From positions 1 to 10,609 of the forward strand of contig CAZPCT010000015.1 of the NCBI GenBank assembly GCA_964585325.1: a stretch of DNA of 10,609 bases, read 5' to 3'. The position numbers were made by a program, and so were the translations under genes. The stretch's first letter is position 1. Every line of letters begins with the position of its first letter. The notes below the pieces were generated by a model. It searched no databases and was not told the DNA's origin. It saw only the letters and a list, made by a program, of their open reading frames with translations. Positions 5,046 through 10,609 of the stretch are shown here, in pieces. This DNA comes from CAZPCT01 sp964585325 (GTDB lineage: Bacteria > Patescibacteriota > Minisyncoccia > JACQLN01 > CAZPCT01).

Positions 5046-7541
5046 ATGGCTGACATAGGAAACATTGAAAAACGGGAAATAACACAGGAAATGCGCGAGG
5101 CGTACCTGGACTACGCCATGAGCGTCATTGTCGCGCGCGCCCTTCCCGACGTGAGAGACGGCCTGAAGCCCGGGCAGAGGCGTGTTTTGTATTCCATGCA
5201 AGAAATGGGCGTGCGTTCTGGCGCAAAATTGCAGAAGTCGGCGAAGATAGTTGGTCACGCTATGGGTAACTACCACCCGCACGGGGACTCCGCCATCTAC
5301 GACTCAATGGTGCGCATGGCGCAGGACTTCTCTCTCCGCTACCCGCTGGTGGACGGACAAGGCAACTTCGGCTCTATGGACGGAGACGCCGCCGCCGCTA
5401 TGCGGTACACGGAAGCCCGTATGGCAAAAATTGCCGACGAGATGCTTAAAGACATTGAGAAAGACACGGTGGACTGGGCCGACAACTATGACGGCACGCG
5501 CAAAGAGCCGCGGGTGCTTCCCGCACGGGTGCCCCAACTGCTGCTGAACGGTTCGGTGGGCATCGCAGTCGGTATGGCCACAAGCATCCCCCCCCACAAC
5601 CTCACAGAGCTCATTGACGCGTGCATTGTGCTTATAAAGAACCCTAAAACCTCGCACGAAGAGCTTGCGGAGATCGTCACCGGTCCAGACCTTCCCACTG
5701 GCGGCGCCATTTATGATAAAAAGGCCATTTTACACGCCTACACCACCGGGAAGGGTCCTATTGTGATGCGCGGAACAGCGGAAATAGTGGAGGGGGAGAA
5801 GAATACGTACCAAATCATCGTCTCTGAAATCCCATTCCAGGTGAACAAGGCCACTCTTTTAGAGGCCATTGCCAACCTCGTTAAAAACAAGAAGCTTGAA
5901 GGCATCAAAGACATTCGGGACGAGTCTGACAAGGAGGGTGTGCGTATTGTCATTGATCTTTCGCGTGACGCGCATCCACAAAAGATACTGAACCGCCTAT
6001 GGAAAGTGACCGATCTGCAAAAAACGTTCCACCTCAACATGATCGCACTGGTGGACGGCATTCAGCCCCAGGTCCTTTCTTTGAAGGGCATGCTTGAGTA
6101 CTACCTGGTACACCGAAAGGAAGTGGTTGAACGCCGGACCAAATATGAGCTTGCACAAGCAGAGGAACGGGCACACATACTTGAGGGGCTGGCCTTGGCG
6201 CTTGACCACATTGATGCGGTTATAGAGACCATTAAGAAGTCTGACACAAAGGAAGCCGCGCACGCCGCGCTTATGAAAAAGTTCAAGCTTTCAGACAGGC
6301 AAGCAAGTGCCATCCTGGAGATGCGCCTGCAGACTCTTGCCGGACTTGAGCGCAAGAAAATAGATGACGAGCTCAAAGAGAAGCAAGAACTTATAGCCGC
6401 CCTTAAAAACATCCTGGGTTCGGAAAAGAAGCTGTGGGGTGTAGTTGAGAAGGAGCTTGCGGACATGAAGGAGGCGTACGGGGACGGGCGGCGCACAAAG
6501 GTGTATTCCCAAAAAGTGGGGGAGATAAAGGAGGAAGATCTGGTGCCAGAGGAAGAAGTCATCATCACGTTGTCTGCTTCGGGGTTCATAAAGCGCCTCT
6601 CACCAGACACATGGAAAGCGCAGCGCAGGGGCGGCACAGGAAAGACAGGGGCGAAACTTTCTGAAGAAGACGTGATAGAGCACATGATCACCAGCTCTTC
6701 GCATGACGACGTGCTGTTTTTCACGTCCACTGGTAAGGTGTTCCAAAAACGCGCCTATGAGATACCGCTTTCAAGCCGCACCTCAAAAGGACGGGCTGTC
6801 GTCAACTTCCTTGACCTCTCACCACAGGAGAGTATCACCGCTATTGTGCCGCTCGCACACAGTAAGAAAAAAGAAGAGTACAGTTTTTTGGTTATGGCAA
6901 CCCGCGATGGTATAATTAAGAAGACAGAGCTCGCCTCATTTCAAAATGTGCGCCGCAACGGCCTCATCGCCATTGGTCTTAAGAAAGGAGACGAACTTGG
7001 ATGGGTCAAACCCAGTCGCGGCACCGACGATATCCTCCTGGTGTCTCAGAGCGGACAGGCCATCCGCTTTCCAGAGCGTGACGTGCGAGACATGGGTAGA
7101 GGCGCACAAGGCGTTATAGGCATGAAACTTGCCAAGGCCGACGCAGTCTGCGGCATGGACGTCATTGCCGGCAAGAAAGAGAGTCCTGCCTCAAACGCCC
7201 GTTCGGCAAGCTCAGGGCAAGCAGGCGGGGCACGCCAGTCTAACTCACTGTTAGTGGTGATGTCTCAAGGATTTGGGAAAAAGACGAAGCTTGATCAATA
7301 CAAACGGCAAAAACGGGGGGGCAAGGGCGTGCTTACCGCTAAGGTGAGCAAAAAAACCGGGCCTATTGTAGGAGCGCGCGCCCTGAAGGATGAAGAGCAA
7401 GACCTCATTGCCGTCTCTAAAAAAGGACAGATCATACGCACACCACTTGAAGACATATCGCTCCTTGGCCGCGCCACACAAGGCGTACGCATTATGAAAC
7501 TCAAACCAGGGGACGAGATAGCATCCATTACCACCATTTAG
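5046..7541 (+). CDS. gyrA: DNA gyrase subunit A
   Basis: GyrA is the DNA-cutting and DNA-wrapping subunit of gyrase, which works with GyrB to introduce negative supercoils. The 831-residue protein starts with the classic ALPDVRDGLKPGQRRVLY (32-49). The catalytic pair is Arg120-Tyr121 in AMRYTEARM. The quinolone-determining loop HPHGDSAIYD keeps Ser82 and Asp86, matching wild-type E. coli Ser83 and Asp87. The C-terminal wrapping domain begins near residue 500 and carries a GyrA box QRRGGTG (526-532), which supports GyrA rather than ParC. Beta-pinwheel blades are visible to the end. An unusual low-complexity insert rich in Ala, Ser and Gly (about 710-734) interrupts one blade and coincides with a palindromic DNA element. 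The ATG has only GAGAAC upstream, no clear Shine-Dalgarno, and is preceded by a heptad repeat. Confidence 0.97.
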   Translation: MADIGNIEKREITQEMREAYLDYAMSVIVARALPDVRDGLKPGQRRVLYSMQEMGVRSGAKLQKSAKIVGHAMGNYHPHGDSAIYDSMVRMAQDFSLRYPLVDGQGNFGSMDGDAAAAMRYTEARMAKIADEMLKDIEKDTVDWADNYDGTRKEPRVLPARVPQLLLNGSVGIAVGMATSIPPHNLTELIDACIVLIKNPKTSHEELAEIVTGPDLPTGGAIYDKKAILHAYTTGKGPIVMRGTAEIVEGEKNTYQIIVSEIPFQVNKATLLEAIANLVKNKKLEGIKDIRDESDKEGVRIVIDLSRDAHPQKILNRLWKVTDLQKTFHLNMIALVDGIQPQVLSLKGMLEYYLVHRKEVVERRTKYELAQAEERAHILEGLALALDHIDAVIETIKKSDTKEAAHAALMKKFKLSDRQASAILEMRLQTLAGLERKKIDDELKEKQELIAALKNILGSEKKLWGVVEKELADMKEAYGDGRRTKVYSQKVGEIKEEDLVPEEEVIITLSASGFIKRLSPDTWKAQRRGGTGKTGAKLSEEDVIEHMITSSSHDDVLFFTSTGKVFQKRAYEIPLSSRTSKGRAVVNFLDLSPQESITAIVPLAHSKKKEEYSFLVMATRDGIIKKTELASFQNVRRNGLIAIGLKKGDELGWVKPSRGTDDILLVSQSGQAIRFPERDVRDMGRGAQGVIGMKLAKADAVCGMDVIAGKKESPASNARSASSGQAGGARQSNSLLVVMSQGFGKKTKLDQYKRQKRGGKGVLTAKVSKKTGPIVGARALKDEEQDLIAVSKKGQIIRTPLEDISLLGRATQGVRIMKLKPGDEIASITTI
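7188..7230 (+). repeat. Palindromic element inserted in frame in gyrA
   Basis: Within gyrA codons 715-728, nested inverted arms are visible: GCCT 7188-7191 with AGGC 7223-7226, and GCCC 7197-7200 with GGGC 7215-7218. GGCAAGC is repeated directly at 7205-7211 and 7216-7222. The core TTCGGCAAGCTCAGGGC resembles, from memory, a dispersed palindromic sequence common in many environmental bacterial genomes. The translated segment (ARSASSGQAGGAR) does not look like gyrase sequence and sits where the family normally has a short loop. Confidence 0.55.
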
Positions 7542-7555
7542 TTGCTCCACACACA

Positions 7556-8152
7556 GTGCCTGCCACCGGAGGGAAAGCACACAACTCAACACTGCGGACC
7601 ACGGGCGTGTCGCCGGGTGGTTTCACGCACCCAGACCGCATTGTCCGCAATTTGCATATCCCAGAGGGTGCTCAGGTGGCGGACTTCGGGTGCGGTTCCG
7701 GCTATTTCACCCTGCTCATTGCCCGCATGGTGGGACCTTCAGGAACGGTAACCGCCATTGACGTACAGCCCAAGGCGCTGCAAGTAGTCAGCACCAAAGC
7801 ACGTGACGCAGGGCTCAACAACATCCGCCCTGTACGGGCAAACCTGGAAACCCAAAATGGGTCACAGTTGGATAACGCCTCACAAGACGTAGTCCTCCTG
7901 GCAAACATCCTGTTCCAATCACAACAGAAAGGGACTATCGTGCGTGAGGCGTACCGGGTCCTAAAACAAGAGGGACAGCTTGTGATGATAGATTGGCTTC
8001 CCCACACGCCGTTTGGGCCCGGAGATACAGGGTGGAAGCTCTCTAAAGACGAGGGTCATACTCTTGCGGAGGAAGAGGGATTTGTGTTTGTAAGAGAGTT
8101 TGTTGCAAGCGTTAATCACTGGGGACTATTGTTTAAAAAAACTAACGCTTAA
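7556..8152 (+). CDS. Class I SAM-dependent methyltransferase
   Basis: The 198-residue protein has a complete Rossmann-type methyltransferase core. Motif I VADFGCGSGYF (41-51) binds S-adenosylmethionine. Asp69 in TAIDVQ (66-71) ends strand two and should contact the ribose. An Asn/Asp-rich motif lies around NIRPVRANLE (89-98), and strand four is DVVLLANILFQ (111-121). A typical EAYRVLKQEGQLVMIDW (131-147) follows. The substrate cannot be told from the sequence. The start is GTG at 7556, 14 nt after the gyrA stop. A second in-frame GTG at 7607 would give a start much closer to the conserved GGF motif and is a fair alternative. No Shine-Dalgarno precedes either. The position suggests co-transcription with gyrA. 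Confidence 0.88.
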   Translation: MPATGGKAHNSTLRTTGVSPGGFTHPDRIVRNLHIPEGAQVADFGCGSGYFTLLIARMVGPSGTVTAIDVQPKALQVVSTKARDAGLNNIRPVRANLETQNGSQLDNASQDVVLLANILFQSQQKGTIVREAYRVLKQEGQLVMIDWLPHTPFGPGDTGWKLSKDEGHTLAEEEGFVFVREFVASVNHWGLLFKKTNA

Positions 8153-8184
8153 AGAACGCCCGGCGCGCGCCTTTCAAAAATTCT

Positions 8185-9504
8185 ATGAGCCCTTATCAAA
8201 AACGACTCGTCATTGGCGGCATCATCCTTCTTCTTGTGGTGGGAGTTATTTTTGCGTTCGGCATCCGCCGTAGCGACGAGCGCTTTGAGGGTACCCTCAC
8301 ACTCTGGAGTTTTGAAAGCGCCACTGCCTGGAAAGATATTATCACCTCTTTTGAGGGAGAGTACCCCGGCATTGAGGTACAGTACGCACAAAAGAACGAG
8401 CGAACGTACGAGACAGACCTTTTGAACGCGCTTGCGGCAGGGCAAGGGCCCGACGTGTTTGTTATTCATCATACATGGATAGCCAAACATGGGGACAAGC
8501 TCGCGCCAGCTCCGTCGGAACTCATGAACCCCACCCATTTTCGCACAGAATTTGTAGACGTGGCGTCTGAAGACCTGGTGGGTGGTGGCGGTGTTATAGG
8601 CGGCGTGCCGATGTATGTGGACTCCCTTGCGCTCTACTACAACACCAATCTCTTCAATGCTCATGGCGTAGTGAGCGCTCCACGCACGTGGGAAGCATTC
8701 AATGACGTGGTCAAGCGCACCACCATAGTGGCAGAGGACGGGACGATCCTTCAGGCGGGGGCGACACTGGGAACCCAAAATAATGTTGAGCACGCGGATG
8801 ATATTGTAGAAACACTTATGCTGCAGAACGGCGCGCGAATGGCTGACACAGAAAACAACCGCGCGCGCTTTGCAGACGAGACACGCACGCCGCAGGGGGA
8901 CGCGTCCTTTTCTCCTGGGGAGAACGCGCTTACGTACTACACAAATTTTGCGGATCCCGCCAAAGAAGCGTACACCTGGTCACGCCGCGAAGGGGACGCT
9001 AAAACAACATTTTTGAACGGCCGGGCGGCGATGTACGTGGGCTACGCGTCAGAACTCTCTGAAATGCGCGAATCTGGACTACCGTTTGACGTGGCTCCGT
9101 TGCCGCAAGTGGTAGACAGGACACAAAACCCATCCTACACAGACGTTGTTTTAGCGCGCTACTGGGCCGGCGCGGTCAGTATCGCGAGCCCAAAACAATT
9201 TGCCGCGTGGACGTTCTGGACATTTGCCGCTTCCCGCAACGCGCAATTTAATTACCTCAGCCACACCGGCCTCCCCACCAGCAGGCGCGATCTTATTGAG
9301 TTGCAGGTGGGGCACGACCGGCAGCTGGGAGTGTTTGCCCGGCAGGCTCTTATAGCGGACAGCTGGCCGCAGTTTGATTACGCGGCCGTACGGGATATTT
9401 TTAAGAAGATGATAGAAGACGTGACGTTGGGCCGGGCGGTCTCACGCGAGGCGGTCTCACAAGCGGAGGATCGCGTGACCGAACTGTTACAAGCTACCAG
9501 GTAG
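8185..9504 (+). CDS. Membrane-anchored extracellular solute-binding protein
   Basis: The 439-residue protein resembles family 1 (sugar-type) ABC substrate-binding proteins. It has a first lobe strand GTLTLWSFE (36-44), the family-typical ALAAGQGPDVFVI (82-94), GGVPMYVDSLALYYN (139-153) for the hinge and binding cleft, APRTWEAF (165-172), and later a GRAAMYVGY segment. The N-terminus has basic residues and one hydrophobic helix (about 9-27) but no lipobox cysteine and no clear signal-peptidase site, so it is probably tethered by an uncleaved helix. No permease or ATPase gene is next to it. It begins 32 nt after the methyltransferase and ends 9 nt before the first pilin-like gene, which suggests one operon and a surface role. 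The ligand is unknown. No Shine-Dalgarno is visible. Confidence 0.85.
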   Translation: MSPYQKRLVIGGIILLLVVGVIFAFGIRRSDERFEGTLTLWSFESATAWKDIITSFEGEYPGIEVQYAQKNERTYETDLLNALAAGQGPDVFVIHHTWIAKHGDKLAPAPSELMNPTHFRTEFVDVASEDLVGGGGVIGGVPMYVDSLALYYNTNLFNAHGVVSAPRTWEAFNDVVKRTTIVAEDGTILQAGATLGTQNNVEHADDIVETLMLQNGARMADTENNRARFADETRTPQGDASFSPGENALTYYTNFADPAKEAYTWSRREGDAKTTFLNGRAAMYVGYASELSEMRESGLPFDVAPLPQVVDRTQNPSYTDVVLARYWAGAVSIASPKQFAAWTFWTFAASRNAQFNYLSHTGLPTSRRDLIELQVGHDRQLGVFARQALIADSWPQFDYAAVRDIFKKMIEDVTLGRAVSREAVSQAEDRVTELLQATR

Positions 9505-9513
9505 CATGATAGT

Positions 9514-9903
9514 ATGAAAAGAATGACACATTCACAACTTATATGGCCACTGTTGGGGTTTTTGCTGGCACTTCCCGCGTGGGGACAGGGTGACGACCCT
9601 GTGGGTGACGACCCAGGTGGAGGGGACAACACTGTGTTTGAGATACCCAATCCGTTAGGAGAGGGAAATGACAACCTCATTACCCTGCTCAACAAAATTA
9701 TTGAGACGCTCCTCCTTATTGCCGGGCCCATAGCGGTCATCATGATTATATGGGCCGGCTTTCTCTACACCACCTCTGGTGGAAAGGAAGACCAGGTAAA
9801 AAAGGCGCACAAGACAGTGCTTTACACCGTTATTGGGCTCATTGTCCTTATCTTGTCCGCAGGAATCATGAATTTGGTTGAGAGTATTGTTGTAGGCGGG
9901 TAG
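9514..9903 (+). CDS. T4SS pilin-like (TrbC/VirB2-type) membrane protein, copy 1
   Basis: The 129-residue protein has a signal peptide (about 1-25, ending near ALPAWGQ), an acidic glycine/aspartate linker built on a duplicated GDDP unit, then two hydrophobic helices (about 62-85 and 101-125) joined by a short charged loop (SGGKEDQVKKAHK). This is the layout of VirB2/TrbC-type pilins and of the small pilin-like proteins frequent in Patescibacteria. It shares the pattern IAVIM..W.G..Y.TS.G and a conserved KT..Y..IGL with the gene at 9996, so the two are paralogues. It starts 9 nt after the solute-binding protein gene, without a Shine-Dalgarno. Whether it forms a pilus or a membrane channel is not known. 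Confidence 0.8.
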   Translation: MKRMTHSQLIWPLLGFLLALPAWGQGDDPVGDDPGGGDNTVFEIPNPLGEGNDNLITLLNKIIETLLLIAGPIAVIMIIWAGFLYTTSGGKEDQVKKAHKTVLYTVIGLIVLILSAGIMNLVESIVVGG

Positions 9904-9942
9904 GGGGTGGAAAACGTACTCGCAAAAAGGTCGTTCACGCGG

Positions 9943-9948
9943 TATACT
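9943..9948 (+). promoter_or_regulatory. Possible -10 box upstream of the second pilin gene
   Basis: TATACT lies inside a GTATAC-TAT-GTATAC palindrome (9942-9956), about 48 nt before the ATG at 9996. No good -35 is found 17 nt upstream, so a separate promoter is only tentative. The palindrome could also be an operator. A 9-nt direct repeat (TTATTTACA/TTATCTACA, 9976-9993) sits just before the start codon. Confidence 0.3.
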
Positions 9949-9995
9949 ATGTATACGCAAGTATCACTTCGTCAATTATTTACATTATCTACACC

Positions 9996-10367
9996 ATGCG
10001 CACAGCTTTATTTAGAGTAACGGCACCCGTCGTAGCCGCCCTCCTTGCAGCTCCGGCCGCATCAGCACAGGTTCGACCGCCCACTGAGACACCAAGTGAG
10101 AGTCCTCGGCCTGTAAGGGATCTGGACGTAAACAGCGTCTTGGATCTCATGATAGACATTGCTCAGATCCTCATTGCGTTTGTAGCGGTCATCGCCGTCA
10201 TTATGGTGGTATGGGGAGGCGCCGTCTACGCCACCAGCAGAGGAGAGGAGGGAAAGGTGGAAGGCGCGCGCAAGACAATAACATACGGTATTATTGGCCT
10301 TGTAGTTGCGCTTCTGGCATTTGCGGTTATCTCTTTCGCAAACAGCATTGTTAGCCAGGTGAACTAG
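9996..10367 (+). CDS. T4SS pilin-like (TrbC/VirB2-type) membrane protein, copy 2
   Basis: The 123-residue protein has a clear signal peptide with a probable cleavage after AASA (21-24), a proline/serine/threonine-rich spacer (25-40), and two hydrophobic helices (about 54-77 and 93-117) flanking the loop SRGEEGKVEGARK. It aligns along its whole membrane part with the protein at 9514, keeping IAVIM, W.G, Y.TS, the KT.TY position and the SIV near the end, but the spacers differ. A tandem pair of such genes suggests two subunits of one structure or divergence after duplication. It is separated from copy 1 by 92 nt and ends just before a strong terminator. Confidence 0.82.
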   Translation: MRTALFRVTAPVVAALLAAPAASAQVRPPTETPSESPRPVRDLDVNSVLDLMIDIAQILIAFVAVIAVIMVVWGGAVYATSRGEEGKVEGARKTITYGIIGLVVALLAFAVISFANSIVSQVN

Positions 10368-10388
10368 AATCTCAGTCTGTTAAAAACA

Positions 10389-10427
10389 GAAAGCCCCGCC
10401 TCGCGAACTACGCGAGGTGGGGCTTTC
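10389..10427. terminator. Strong bidirectional terminator
   Basis: A 17-position stem (10389-10405 with 10411-10427, one G-T pair on the plus strand) encloses a 5-nt loop. In the minus direction it is followed by TGTTTTTA, in the plus direction by ATTTT. It lies 21 nt after the pilin gene stop and 33 nt beyond the stop of the converging minus-strand frame, so it fits a shared terminator for two converging transcripts. Confidence 0.85.
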
Positions 10428-10459
10428 ATTTTGCGCGTGGGAGAGGACAGCTCAGATCC

Positions 10460-10609
10460 TCAATCCACCACCCTCCGGATCGTATACCTCCGAAGCGTGT
10501 GGAAGGTGTCGCCAGTTGGCGGCTCCAGCGGACGGAACGTCCTCTGCTCCGTGCACCGGACGGCGGCCGCGTCCACATCGGCGTCTCCCGAAGGGGAGAT
10601 GACGCGGAA
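10460..10609 (-). CDS. C-terminal fragment of an unidentified protein
   Basis: On the minus strand the frame is open from the right edge for 49 codons to a TGA at 10462-10460, just before the bidirectional terminator. The residues (ending in RRYTIRRVVD) show no family motif I recognise. Third codon positions are mostly G or C, higher than in the neighbouring genes, which could mean real coding with different codon use, transferred DNA, or simply GC-rich non-coding sequence. The convergent terminator is the main support. Confidence 0.4.
   Translation of the reverse strand, partial: FRVISPSGDADVDAAAVRCTEQRTFRPLEPPTGDTFHTLRRYTIRRVVD

Noticed and set aside
10417..10602. Plus-strand frame of 61 codons at the right end
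   Set aside because: It begins inside the right arm of the strong terminator and its composition looks like an antisense shadow of the minus-strand frame.

Overview
This window looks like chromosomal sequence from a Candidate Phyla Radiation (Patescibacteria) bacterium, probably Parcubacteria-like. The evidence is a compact layout, a short four-domain ribosomal protein S1, two small type IV secretion pilin-like membrane proteins, a histidine-poor metallo-beta-lactamase relative, and almost no Shine-Dalgarno sequences in front of the genes. No rRNA or tRNA is visible, so the placement rests on gene content and style alone.

Layout. Positions 1-744 hold no convincing complete gene. At the left edge a gene begins on the minus strand (start codon at 25-23). 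It is preceded by a strong minus-strand promoter (412-440) and a leader of about 380 nt with several long nested helices (106-347), probably a structured leader RNA or independent ncRNA. Between that promoter and ftsH lie small hairpins, a parS-like palindrome and the ftsH terminator. Next on the minus strand are ftsH (745-2574) and, upstream of it, rpsA (2626-3816). A divergent intergenic region (3817-3976) carries two opposed promoters, each placed so that the start codon falls almost at the predicted transcription start.

On the plus strand, a co-directional cluster runs from 3977 to 10367: a degenerate MBL-fold protein, a small one-helix membrane protein, gyrA, a class I SAM methyltransferase, a membrane-anchored extracellular solute-binding protein, and two related pilin-like proteins. 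A strong bidirectional terminator (10389-10427) ends the cluster and also serves a minus-strand reading frame that enters from the right edge (10460-10609).

The most unusual features are these. (1) Matching heptanucleotide-repeat elements lie directly upstream of ftsH and gyrA: four 7-nt units, then exactly 6 nt, then the start codon, with a complementary inverted arm further upstream. (2) There is a large structured RNA at the left edge. (3) A palindromic element is inserted in frame in the C-terminal domain of GyrA. (4) The MBL-fold protein has lost its metal ligands. The housekeeping genes (FtsH membrane protease, S1, DNA gyrase A) are intact by motif inspection. The pilin-like and solute-binding proteins form a small cell-surface module downstream of gyrA.
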